A stretch of 6,361 nt of DNA from Bacillota bacterium (GCA_012512665.1 JAAZDU010000176.1:1-6361), one strand, 5' to 3'. Positions 1-5,984 are shown, counted from the first letter of the stretch. The notes: a model not told the origin generated them from the sequence alone. Program-made: numbers and translations.

Positions 1-19
1 CGATAAAAAAATGACAAAT

Positions 20-25
20 TCCTTC
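20..25 (-). promoter_or_regulatory. Putative ribosome binding site of the next, unseen gene
   Basis: Just after the ylmH stop the minus strand carries GAAGGA, a good Shine-Dalgarno-like sequence, so another gene of the operon probably starts at or beyond the left edge. By Firmicutes synteny it would be divIVA. Visible candidate starts are a TTG at 15-17 (too close) and an ATT at 10-12 (good spacing, rare codon). The true ATG may lie outside the window. Confidence 0.35.
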
Positions 26-28
26 TTT

Positions 29-820
29 TTACAGTATTTTTTTTAAAATGATATGCCGGCGCTCTTTCTTGCTAGTGCCTGCAAACGATTCAACAATAAC
101 GCGTCCTTTTCCAGCAATGGAAATAACGTCTCCCTCCTGGACATGCTGCGCCGGGCTTTTAGCAACTTGCCAGTTTAATTTTACCTGTTCGCCTTTAATA
201 AGGGGTGTTGTTTTGGAACGAGAGAGGCCAAAACCCAGGCCTGCCACTGCATCTAGACGCGGTGAAGCTACCGTGCCCTTTATAGTTTTATATCTTTCCC
301 GGGGAAGCTTTAATAGATCCTCTGAAATTTCTTCGGCCACCACCGCGACAGATCCCACTTTCACCCAGTTAGAAAGCATAAAGGAAGCCAGCTTATCATC
401 CAGTACAACCTGGCAGGTAGATAAGCCATCATACAATATGTCCCCCACTTTACCTCTCTCCACCCCCAATCCAAGCAGCGATCCCAAAAAGTCTCCGTGC
501 CGAAGACCTTCTTGGGAAAAATTCCCTCTCACCTGTATATAGCTGAAAGCATCCATCTCCGGCCTAGCGGGCCAATCTGCGGGCCACAGGAAAAGCCTTG
601 CCCTTTCAGCCTGGGGAAAGCCTCCATAAAGGGCGTAGTTTAGCTGCCGGGAAAAGTGTACCAGAACATCCGTTGCCAGACGCTGCAGATGAGGATCCAG
701 GAATTCAGTTTTAAGCTGAACCCGCTCTCTTTCTACCCTCTCAGCAAGGTGCCAGAGGCGTGATGCCCACTCTTTTTCCCGGGGTAGGGTATAAAAAGTC
801 AATATCTCTTTTAATTGCAT
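29..820 (-). CDS. ylmH: S4-domain RNA-binding protein YlmH
   Basis: This 263-residue cytoplasmic protein of the YlmH family binds ribosomes; B. subtilis YlmH has been implicated in ribosome-associated quality control, acting like the S4 protein RqcP on obstructed 50S subunits. The N-terminal 180 residues form the family-specific part, with NYALYGGFPQAERARLFLWP (61-80), VRGNFSQEGLRHGDFLGSLLGLGVERGKVGDI (97-128) and a C-terminal KLPRERYKTIKGTVASPRLD lead-in. The S4 domain spans about 183-245: RLDAVAGLGFGLSRSK, then IKGEQVKLNW, then VQEGDVISIAGKGR. The ATG at 820 is preceded by AAGGGAG with nine-base spacing. The tail is lysine-rich. In Bacillus the next gene is divIVA; here only the gap to the window edge is seen. 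Confidence 0.95.
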   Translation of the reverse strand: MQLKEILTFYTLPREKEWASRLWHLAERVERERVQLKTEFLDPHLQRLATDVLVHFSRQLNYALYGGFPQAERARLFLWPADWPARPEMDAFSYIQVRGNFSQEGLRHGDFLGSLLGLGVERGKVGDILYDGLSTCQVVLDDKLASFMLSNWVKVGSVAVVAEEISEDLLKLPRERYKTIKGTVASPRLDAVAGLGFGLSRSKTTPLIKGEQVKLNWQVAKSPAQHVQEGDVISIAGKGRVIVESFAGTSKKERRHIILKKIL

Positions 821-846
821 CTTTTTCTACTCCCTTTTATAAGTTG

Positions 847-868
847 TTAAAAAAGGGGCATTTTTTAA
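847..868. repeat. AT-only perfect inverted repeat in the ylmG-ylmH gap
   Basis: Arms TTAAAAAA (847-854) and TTTTTTAA (861-868) flank the six-base loop GGGGCA. In the minus transcript the hairpin has eight A-U pairs and a GC-rich loop (UGCCCC). It is too weak to be an ordinary intrinsic terminator, although a U-run forms its 3' arm. It sits in the longest intergenic space of the window, 27 bases before the ylmH ATG. I see no convincing -35/-10 pair here. Confidence 0.35.
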
Positions 869-882
869 ATGATCGCATATGC

Positions 883-1173
883 CTACAAAAGATTTATTAC
901 CAGCCGATGAAGCATCTCCAAAATTATTAAGGCTACCAGAGGAGAAAAATCAACAGCTCCAGCTCCCATGCGAAGAGGAGGAATCACACTGCGAAAGGGG
1001 CTTAAAATAGGCTCTGTAAGCTGCCTAACAAAAGCTATAATGTTAGTTAGAAGAGGGCTACTCCTGTAGGGGTCAAGAGGGAGAAAACTGAATAAAATCC
1101 TAAAAAAGATAAGATAGCGCAAAACATAAAATAAAATATCTATAAAATTCCTTAAAAATAAAATGCTAACCAC
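883..1173 (-). CDS. ylmG: YggT-family small membrane protein (YlmG)
   Basis: This 96-residue integral membrane protein of the YggT/YlmG (CCB3-like) family has hydrophobic helices at about 4-30 and 74-95. Between them is the conserved loop TEPILSPFRSVIPPL (53-67), followed by VDFSPLVALI. YlmG homologues affect nucleoid or division-related processes in plastids and cyanobacteria; the bacterial role is poorly defined. It lies nine bases after the sepF stop, which supports a link to division. The start is ambiguous. GTG at 1173 is used here, but a strong GAGGTGG (1170-1176) overlaps that codon rather than preceding it. The only upstream support for GTG is an AGG eight bases away. The ATT codon at 1164, five bases after GAGGTGG, would remove three residues and is also possible. 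A 62-base gap separates the gene from ylmH. Confidence 0.92.
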   Translation of the reverse strand: MVSILFLRNFIDILFYVLRYLIFFRILFSFLPLDPYRSSPLLTNIIAFVRQLTEPILSPFRSVIPPLRMGAGAVDFSPLVALIILEMLHRLVINLL

Positions 1174-1176
1174 CTC
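1170..1176 (-). promoter_or_regulatory. Shine-Dalgarno-like GAGGTGG overlapping the ylmG start codon
   Basis: The minus strand reads AAAGAGGTGGTTAGCATT. The best match to the 16S anti-Shine-Dalgarno sequence in this junction covers the GTG start itself. Either a weaker AGG at 1182-1184 serves the GTG, or initiation occurs at the ATT at 1162-1164. Confidence 0.4.
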
Positions 1177-1182
1177 TTTGGC

Positions 1183-1605
1183 CTAATTTTCAAGGCGATC
1201 CAGTAAGATCCTTCGTTCTTCCAGTTCGCTTTTTAACTCGCTGGTTAATGAAACGTTGGCAGGAGTAAAAATAAAAATTTGAGGACCAATTTTTTGCGAC
1301 TCCCCTCCCAAAGCGAAAGCAGCACCGCTAAGAAAATCAATGGTTCTTTTGGCCTCTTCGGTGGACATATTCTCTACATTTAACAGCACTGGCTTATGCT
1401 GTTTAAGATGGCCGGCAATAGCCTCTGCCTCTGCAAAATTGACCGGTTTAAGTAGTATAACCTTCATTTCACGGGAACCAGGCAAGCTAACCAACTTTTT
1501 TTCCTTGGAAGGAAAAGCTGACATGCGGTTTATCTCTTCAGCATCTTCGTCATCCTTTTCTTCTGCTAAACCCAGAGCAATTAAAATTTTCTCCCAAAAC
1601 TTCAC
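1183..1605 (-). CDS. sepF: Cell division protein SepF (YlmF)
   Basis: SepF is a membrane-binding FtsZ partner that bundles or curves FtsZ filaments and supports septum formation. This 140-residue protein shows the full plan. An N-terminal amphipathic helix (MKFWEKILIALGL, 1-13) anchors to the membrane. An acidic, low-complexity linker follows (14-36). The conserved core is at about 48-118 (VILLKPVNFAEAEAIAGHLK, VLLNVENMSTEEAKRTIDFLSGAAFALGG, QKIGPQIFIFTPANVSL). A charged C-terminal tail closes the protein. The start codon is GTG at 1605, chosen because it gives the family amphipathic helix and lies ten bases after GAGGG, which is itself within the last ylmE codons. The start is six bases after the ylmE stop, so coupling is likely. 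The linker is shorter than in B. subtilis SepF. Assignment is firm. Confidence 0.96.
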   Translation of the reverse strand: MKFWEKILIALGLAEEKDDEDAEEINRMSAFPSKEKKLVSLPGSREMKVILLKPVNFAEAEAIAGHLKQHKPVLLNVENMSTEEAKRTIDFLSGAAFALGGESQKIGPQIFIFTPANVSLTSELKSELEERRILLDRLEN

Positions 1606-1611
1606 TGTTAA

Positions 1612-2298
1612 CTAACCCTCCAATCTGCGCTCTCCAAAAAGTGCCGTGCCAATGCGTAATAAATTTGCTCCTTCCTCCACGGCAACCTCAAAATCATTGC
1701 TCATACCCATGGAAAGATATTTCATCTCTACCCCGGGTATTTTAATCTGATCAAAAAGAAGCTTCAAGCTGCGGAAGTAGGGACGTACTTCTTCCGGCTG
1801 GGCCAGAAACGGTGCTATCCCCATTAAACCACATATTTTCAAGCCGGGCAAGGTAGAAACATCCTCGATAAAATCCTTTACTTCCTCGGGATCCAGGCCA
1901 GCCTTAGTCTTTTCTTTCCCAATATTGACCTGAACAAGGACGGGCACGCTTTTTCCCCTTTCCTGACCTTCTCTAGCTAAAAAGCTGGCCAGTTTAAAGC
2001 GGTCCAGGGAGTGTATCAGCCGAAATAGGCGCGCAACTTTTCTGGCCTTATTAGTCTGAAGGCGGCCTATAAAATGCCAGTTTACACTATTCGGCAGCGC
2101 TGCAATTTTGCCCTCAGCTTCCTGCAGCCTGTTTTCACCAAAATCTTTGAGCCCCGATAAAAAGGCCTCTTTTATCCTTTCCACATCTACTGTTTTAGTA
2201 ACCCCAATAATTTTAATAAGCCTGGGATCTCTCCCCGACTTTAAAGCAGCCTCCCTTACTTTCCTCCTGACTTCAGCATATCTGTCCGCAAAATTAAT
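1612..2298 (-). CDS. ylmE: PLP-binding YggS/PLPBP family protein (YlmE)
   Basis: This is a pyridoxal-phosphate homeostasis protein, an alanine-racemase-type TIM barrel without known enzyme activity that keeps free PLP and amino-acid pools in balance. In the reading used here it has 228 residues. Motifs: the PLP lysine in IGVTKTV, DFGENRLQE, WHFIGRLQTNKAR, HSLDR, VQVNIGKEKTKAGL, GLMGIAP and the phosphate-binding C-terminal block YLSMGMSNDFEVAVEEGANLLRIGTALFG. Start choice: no ATG is available. A TTG at 2325 would add nine residues but has no good ribosome binding site, and the strong AAGGAGG (2306-2312) would lie inside its coding sequence. The ATT at 2298 is seven bases after that site and gives an N-terminus of the length I recall for B. 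subtilis YlmE. ATT starts are rare, so the TTG remains an alternative. The gene ends six bases before sepF. Confidence 0.93.
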   Translation of the reverse strand: MNFADRYAEVRRKVREAALKSGRDPRLIKIIGVTKTVDVERIKEAFLSGLKDFGENRLQEAEGKIAALPNSVNWHFIGRLQTNKARKVARLFRLIHSLDRFKLASFLAREGQERGKSVPVLVQVNIGKEKTKAGLDPEEVKDFIEDVSTLPGLKICGLMGIAPFLAQPEEVRPYFRSLKLLFDQIKIPGVEMKYLSMGMSNDFEVAVEEGANLLRIGTALFGERRLEG

Positions 2299-2305
2299 GG
2301 TTATC

Positions 2306-2312
2306 CCTCCTT
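2306..2312 (-). promoter_or_regulatory. Strong Shine-Dalgarno site of ylmE that decides its start
   Basis: The minus strand reads AAGGAGG followed by GATAACC and then ATT. Seven bases is ideal spacing, and no ATG, GTG or TTG occurs in frame within reach downstream. The upstream TTG candidate at 2325 precedes this site and so cannot use it. The site therefore argues for initiation at the ATT codon at 2296-2298. Confidence 0.65.
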
Positions 2313-2344
2313 CCCTAGTGAACAACCATTCTTTCTTTTACAGC

Positions 2345-3418
2345 TTAAGGATTGACAATAACCTGGCTATTAGGGTCAATCCCCTCAACTAAGATCATAT
2401 CGCCTTCTTTCCCCTTAACCTGAACTTCCTGAAACCTTACAACCCCTGCTGCTTCCAGAAGGTAAACACCTGTTACCTCCTCAACTCTTACTAAAGCATC
2501 AAGAGGTAGCATAATACCTTCCTCTTGCGCATAAACCAGATTGGCTTTAGCTATCCTGTGCAGATAAAAATCGGGCAGTTCCCGGGTTATCTCCCAGGTA
2601 AAACAATGAGAAGAGTTCTTTTTAAACTCTTCTACCAGTTTCCCGGATACTCTTTCCTGAGGGGCAAAATCAAAGTAAAACCCTACTTGCCCTCCCAGGG
2701 CAGCGCCTTGCTCCTCTGTCAGCACCACCGAAAAGTACCACTCATAAGTATCTACAATTTTTGCCAGGGGAGTTCCGCGGTTTATCCTGCCCTTAAAACT
2801 ATGGTTATTTTCACTGATGTCCAGATCACAATTCTTTTTCAAATCTTCCTGTGCCATATAAAAGAAATTTCCCGGGCCGTACTTCTCCAGACCATCAAGC
2901 TGAAAAGATACAACTCCAGCATTGGTAGATAAAATCTTTTCTTCGTAAGCAAGCAGCGGTTCTTCTTCCTCATGGCCTGTGTCTTCATCAAACAGCCCGC
3001 CAATTACAGGCACACTTTCCCAAAAACCCTTCTCTTCTTCACTCTCATCACTATCACCTGACTCTTGCAGGGGGCTCGAGCTGACATAAAAAAGCTCTTT
3101 CCCCACAGGAACTCTTTTGCCTTCTTCTACAAGAGGCTTTACATAACCAGTCCTGGGCAAAAAAACTACACTTTCGTCTCTAATAATGAGGCCGTAGATA
3201 GGCATAAAGGTTTCTATAGAACCCGTTTGCACCCTAAAAGTCTCAATAACTGAATAAGAGTGCTTGTTCCAGATCCATCCCAAAATCATTTGCACTAAAA
3301 CAACCCCGGTCAGGATAAAGAGCATCCTGCTAAAAGAACTCTGCCTGAACCACTTCTTTTGAGCCTTATCTTGACTTTTTACCAACTTTAGCTTGGGTTT
3401 CATTATCTTTGACACCAT
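2345..3418 (-). CDS. HlyD/RND-adaptor-like single-pass membrane protein
   Basis: This is a 357-residue protein with a basic N-terminus (residues 7-31), one transmembrane helix at about 32-50, and a long extracytoplasmic part (type II orientation inferred). Residues 60-112 (FMPIYGLIIRDESVVFLPRTG, then VEEGKRVPVGKELFYV) and 161-190 (ILSTNAGVVSFQLDGLE) look like two halves of a biotinyl-lipoyl/barrel-sandwich fold. A beta-barrel-like region follows (217-263), then a C-terminal segment ending VEGIDPNSQVIVNP that resembles the membrane-proximal domain of RND adaptors. The usual coiled-coil hairpin is replaced by a very acidic linker at about 119-158. The start is open: ATG at 3418 overlaps pgeF by 16 nt with no clear ribosome binding site, while ATG at 3403 forms TAATG with the pgeF stop and has GGTG nine bases upstream. 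I recall HlyD-like genes beside ylmE in clostridia, but no cargo or partner pump is visible. Its function is unknown; an envelope role is inferred from context. Confidence 0.75.
   Translation of the reverse strand: MVSKIMKPKLKLVKSQDKAQKKWFRQSSFSRMLFILTGVVLVQMILGWIWNKHSYSVIETFRVQTGSIETFMPIYGLIIRDESVVFLPRTGYVKPLVEEGKRVPVGKELFYVSSSPLQESGDSDESEEEKGFWESVPVIGGLFDEDTGHEEEEPLLAYEEKILSTNAGVVSFQLDGLEKYGPGNFFYMAQEDLKKNCDLDISENNHSFKGRINRGTPLAKIVDTYEWYFSVVLTEEQGAALGGQVGFYFDFAPQERVSGKLVEEFKKNSSHCFTWEITRELPDFYLHRIAKANLVYAQEEGIMLPLDALVRVEEVTGVYLLEAAGVVRFQEVQVKGKEGDMILVEGIDPNSQVIVNP
2609..2633. repeat. Intragenic inverted repeat in the HlyD-like gene
   Basis: Perfect nine-base arms AGAAGAGTT (2609-2617) and AACTCTTCT (2625-2633) surround a seven-base loop. 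They lie inside the coding sequence, where they encode EEFKKNSS. No U-run follows in the minus transcript, so it is not a terminator. It may be an mRNA hairpin or simply a by-product of Lys/Glu/Ser codon choice. Confidence 0.4.
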
Positions 3419-4221
3419 TGCCCAGGCTCAGCTAAAGCCATAATGGCCATCATGCTCCCTGTTTTTTTACCGTCTCTCCGATAGGAGTAAAAGAGGTCTT
3501 GATGGCAAAAAGTGCAATAGCTGCTGCTGGCTATAAATTCAGCCTTAACGCCCGCCTTTATCAACTGCTTGCGGTTAGTCTCTTTTAAATCAAGAGTCAT
3601 TTTTTTCCCCTGCTTACAGTACACCAGCTCCTCCAAGCGTCCATTCTCGGCAAAAGAATTTATTACATCCTGTTCCACTTCATAACAACAGCTAGCTATG
3701 GACGGTGATATAGCAACTTTTACATTCTCAGGACGGGTCGAATAAAGAGCCTTCATTGTTTTCAATAGCTCTATACCTATACCTGCCGCAGTACCCCTCC
3801 AACCGGCATGGGCTAAACCAATTGCCTCATTGACAGGATCAAAAAAATATAGAACAACACAATCCGCGGCCATGATACCTAATACAATACCTTTTTGGGC
3901 TGTTACCAGGGCATCAGCGGGTAAATGCTCTTTACAGCCGGCAAGCCCAGAGTTCGCCTCCAACACCCTGCTGCCGTGGACCTGTTTGACCAGCACAAGT
4001 TCTGCCTCGGACAAACCAAGGGCGTGAAGAAATAATTGTCTATTCCTAAAAACTGCTTCTGGCCTGTCCCCACCCTTTAAACCCATGTTAAGGGAGCTAA
4101 AAGGGCCTGTGCTAATACCTCCCTTGCGGCAGGAAAAACCATGGTACAAGCCACTTATTTTTTTTAACATTGGACTTTGCCAAAAGGTTATCCCTTTTAC
4201 CTTTTTCAGGCTATCACTCAT
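3403..4221 (-). CDS. pgeF: Peptidoglycan editing factor PgeF / YfiH-family multicopper-oxidase-like protein (YlmD)
   Basis: This is a 272-residue protein of the YfiH/DUF152 (laccase-domain, CNF1-like fold) family. E. coli PgeF prevents wrongly assembled muropeptides from entering peptidoglycan; relatives have been reported as purine nucleoside phosphorylase/adenosine deaminase enzymes. The metal/catalytic triad is visible: His82 in KQVHGSRV, Cys121 in AADCVV and His138 in GLAHAGWRGTAAG. Other family blocks are SCRKGGISTGPFSSLNMG (30-47) and the C-terminal CTFCHQDLFYSYRRDGKKTG (236-255). The usual GPxIGP-type loop reads SPSIAS here, a mild departure. It is expected to be cytoplasmic. Its ATG overlaps the preceding stop (ATGA), with GGGAAG just upstream as a weak ribosome binding site, suggesting translational coupling. 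Directly after its TAA is the HlyD-like gene. Family assignment is firm; the physiological substrate in this organism is not shown by sequence. Confidence 0.93.
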   Translation of the reverse strand: MSDSLKKVKGITFWQSPMLKKISGLYHGFSCRKGGISTGPFSSLNMGLKGGDRPEAVFRNRQLFLHALGLSEAELVLVKQVHGSRVLEANSGLAGCKEHLPADALVTAQKGIVLGIMAADCVVLYFFDPVNEAIGLAHAGWRGTAAGIGIELLKTMKALYSTRPENVKVAISPSIASCCYEVEQDVINSFAENGRLEELVYCKQGKKMTLDLKETNRKQLIKAGVKAEFIASSSYCTFCHQDLFYSYRRDGKKTGSMMAIMALAEPGQWCQR

Positions 4222-5942
4222 TTTCTTCCCACTCTTACCAGTCCCAAATTTAGAGCGGCTGCCTCCTGCAAGGCTGCCTCTAAGTCAACAGTCCTTTTCT
4301 CTGCATTAAGCAGGCTGAGATGCCCCCCGGTAAAGCTGGCATGAATCAGCGAGTCCCATTTGCTTATTCCGCTCGTTGCTTTGCTGCCAGGAAGGTCATC
4401 CCCTGTTTTCTCTGGCATGAACTCTCTATTCTTTTTGTCAAAATATTGGGAGGCCGCCTTCCCTGGCGCAGCAGACAGGGAAAAACAAAGATTAAACTCG
4501 TTGCGAAACTGCTCAACTCTCCGTGCAATATGATCGGCCAGCTTCTGGGAGAGATGTAATAAAGCCGGCTCCCCTAAGTCCTTGCAGCCAGTAAGGATAA
4601 AAATGCATTCTTTAAGGCCATAAAACCTGATATCCAAAGACCCCCTGCGCAGCACCCTGCCAATATTATCATCTTTCTGCAGGCAGCTGGCATGAGAAAG
4701 TTGTTTGTCCATTAACAAGGGTAAATCTTTGGCTTTTAAATGTGAGAGCACTTCCAGGCAATGTATGAGCTGCAACACAGCGGTTCGTAAGAGCCGGTCG
4801 AGCTCGACCAAAAATAGATCTACATTTTGCTTATAATAGGCCAGCATGGGCAGGTTAATACACAGGGCTGCCACGCTACCCCAGTTGGGAATAGTATTTA
4901 AACATACGCGCTGCCCTCCCGGGCTATAAGCAGCAATGACATCGGCATTAAAGCTGCTGTCCTGAAAAGAAAAATAAACATTTTTGCCTTCCCTGGCCAT
5001 CTTTAGGGCCTGTAAGTACAGATCATAGTTTGCCGAAGCCGGTGAGCGGTTGGTTTTCTTATCTGATTGAAAGACAACAGTAATATTGCTATAGCTTTTG
5101 AGAGAACTCAATAACGCCGCAGACACTATTCTTCCGGCTGCAGAAGTATTTAACCCAATATTGAAACTAATAGGAAGTATCGGGCTGTCCTTCCCATCAG
5201 TTAAAGATTGCATAAAGATTTCAATTGCATAAGTAAGATTGCTTTCTGTAACAGGGGCCTTGTTATGCAAAAGGTATTTGGAGAATGAACTATCAAAGTT
5301 TACAAGAGTTAGCTCTTCATGCAGCTCTAACTGCATATTCCTTATAAACTGTCCTGCCTCTAAAGCAAGCTCGAAAATATTATGTTTATAGGCTGCTACT
5401 TTTAATTCTAAAAGGTCAAGAAAGGCCGAAGCAGGGGCTTTACTGTAATAAGGCAGGCCGTAAAAATACACTTGTCCCTCATTATATAATTTTACAATCT
5501 CAGGGGAGAGTAAATTATCCAGGTAATACTTTTTGCTAACGGCAACAGCAATCTGCTGCATTTTCTTTTGCGGGGACCAGGATGAATCGTTTCCCCTTTC
5601 TCCCGTCTCTAAAAGAATATCTTTTACAACTTCCATAAGCTCCGATTTAGCTTCTCTAATGCGAGTCCTTTTATCCCTGTATAAAATATAGGCTTTTGCC
5701 GTCCGGGCATGACCATTTTCAATCAACACTTTATCCACAACATCTTGAATGTCTTCTACTGCCTGTATAAGGCCCTCGATCTTATTTTTCTCCAGGGTTT
5801 CTATTACTTGCTCTGTAAGTTTCTCAGCCAGCCGACGGTCTTCCCCACCCACGGCTTGGGCGGCTTTAAAAATAGCCTCGGTAATCTTTTCAGGCTTAAA
5901 AGCAACTATGCGACCATCTCTTTTACAAATTTCCTTAAGCAT
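4218..5942 (-). CDS. ATP-cone protein with degenerate anaerobic ribonucleotide reductase (NrdD-like) body
   Basis: This 574-residue protein starts with an ATP-cone at about residues 3-95 (KRDGRIVAFKPEKI, then ARTAKAYILYRDKR). The rest follows class III ribonucleotide reductase: SPQKKMQQIAVAVSKKY (123-139), NEGQVYFYGLPYYSK (154-168, in place of the family's EG-IYIHDLDYY), GSVAALCINLPMLAYY (355-370), FNLCFSLSAAPGKAASQYFDKKNREF (483-508) and HASFTGGHLSLL (534-545). The region that normally carries an early active-site cysteine reads APASAFLDL. The protein stops without the C-terminal Cys-X2-Cys zinc site or the R-V-x-G-Y glycyl-radical loop. NrdD is usually about 600-700 residues, so reductase activity is unlikely. 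Cys347 in QRVCLNT may match the thiyl-radical cysteine, but this is uncertain. The start is fixed by an in-frame TAG two codons upstream and by the family N-terminus. Its stop overlaps the pgeF start. A nucleotide-sensing or NrdR-partner role is inference only. Confidence 0.8.
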   Translation of the reverse strand: MLKEICKRDGRIVAFKPEKITEAIFKAAQAVGGEDRRLAEKLTEQVIETLEKNKIEGLIQAVEDIQDVVDKVLIENGHARTAKAYILYRDKRTRIREAKSELMEVVKDILLETGERGNDSSWSPQKKMQQIAVAVSKKYYLDNLLSPEIVKLYNEGQVYFYGLPYYSKAPASAFLDLLELKVAAYKHNIFELALEAGQFIRNMQLELHEELTLVNFDSSFSKYLLHNKAPVTESNLTYAIEIFMQSLTDGKDSPILPISFNIGLNTSAAGRIVSAALLSSLKSYSNITVVFQSDKKTNRSPASANYDLYLQALKMAREGKNVYFSFQDSSFNADVIAAYSPGGQRVCLNTIPNWGSVAALCINLPMLAYYKQNVDLFLVELDRLLRTAVLQLIHCLEVLSHLKAKDLPLLMDKQLSHASCLQKDDNIGRVLRRGSLDIRFYGLKECIFILTGCKDLGEPALLHLSQKLADHIARRVEQFRNEFNLCFSLSAAPGKAASQYFDKKNREFMPEKTGDDLPGSKATSGISKWDSLIHASFTGGHLSLLNAEKRTVDLEAALQEAAALNLGLVRVGRK

Positions 5943-5947
5943 AACCT

Positions 5948-5984
5948 ATCAGGAGGCGAAACCTGCAGCAAAGCTACTCCTGAT
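5948..5984 (-). other. Inverted repeat at the nrdR stop / next-gene leader
   Basis: Eight-base perfect arms, ATCAGGAG at 5948-5955 and CTCCTGAT at 5977-5984, are separated by 21 bases. In the minus-strand transcript the 5' arm is made of the last sense codons of nrdR (GAT CAG GAG), immediately before its TAG stop. The 3' arm ends five bases before the ATG of the following gene, whose own ribosome binding site is poor. A ribosome finishing nrdR would cover the 5' arm, so the stem could help couple translation of the two genes. No U-run follows, so it is not a terminator. The stem is short and could be chance. Confidence 0.35.

Noticed and set aside
48..542. Plus-strand open frame of 164 codons opposite ylmH
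   Set aside because: It lies entirely antisense to the well-supported ylmH, has no family-like motif, and is a composition shadow; the same holds for the other plus-strand frames in this window.
821..882. Promoter for ylmH in the gap
   Set aside because: TATAAA-like bases occur close to the ribosome binding site, but no matching -35 element at suitable spacing was found.
2315..2329. Leader peptide MVVH (ATG to TAG) just before the ylmE ribosome binding site
   Set aside because: Four codons with no proper ribosome binding site of its own; it is likely chance.
4796..4809. Perfect 14-base palindrome GGTCGAGCTCGACC
   Set aside because: It lies inside the ATP-cone gene coding for VELDR; a 7-bp-arm palindrome is not surprising in 6 kb and there is no context for an operator.
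4218..5942. Calling this gene a functional anaerobic ribonucleotide reductase (nrdD)
   Set aside because: The C-terminal glycyl-radical loop and zinc cysteines are absent and the reading frame ends cleanly in an overlap with pgeF, so the enzyme name would mislead.
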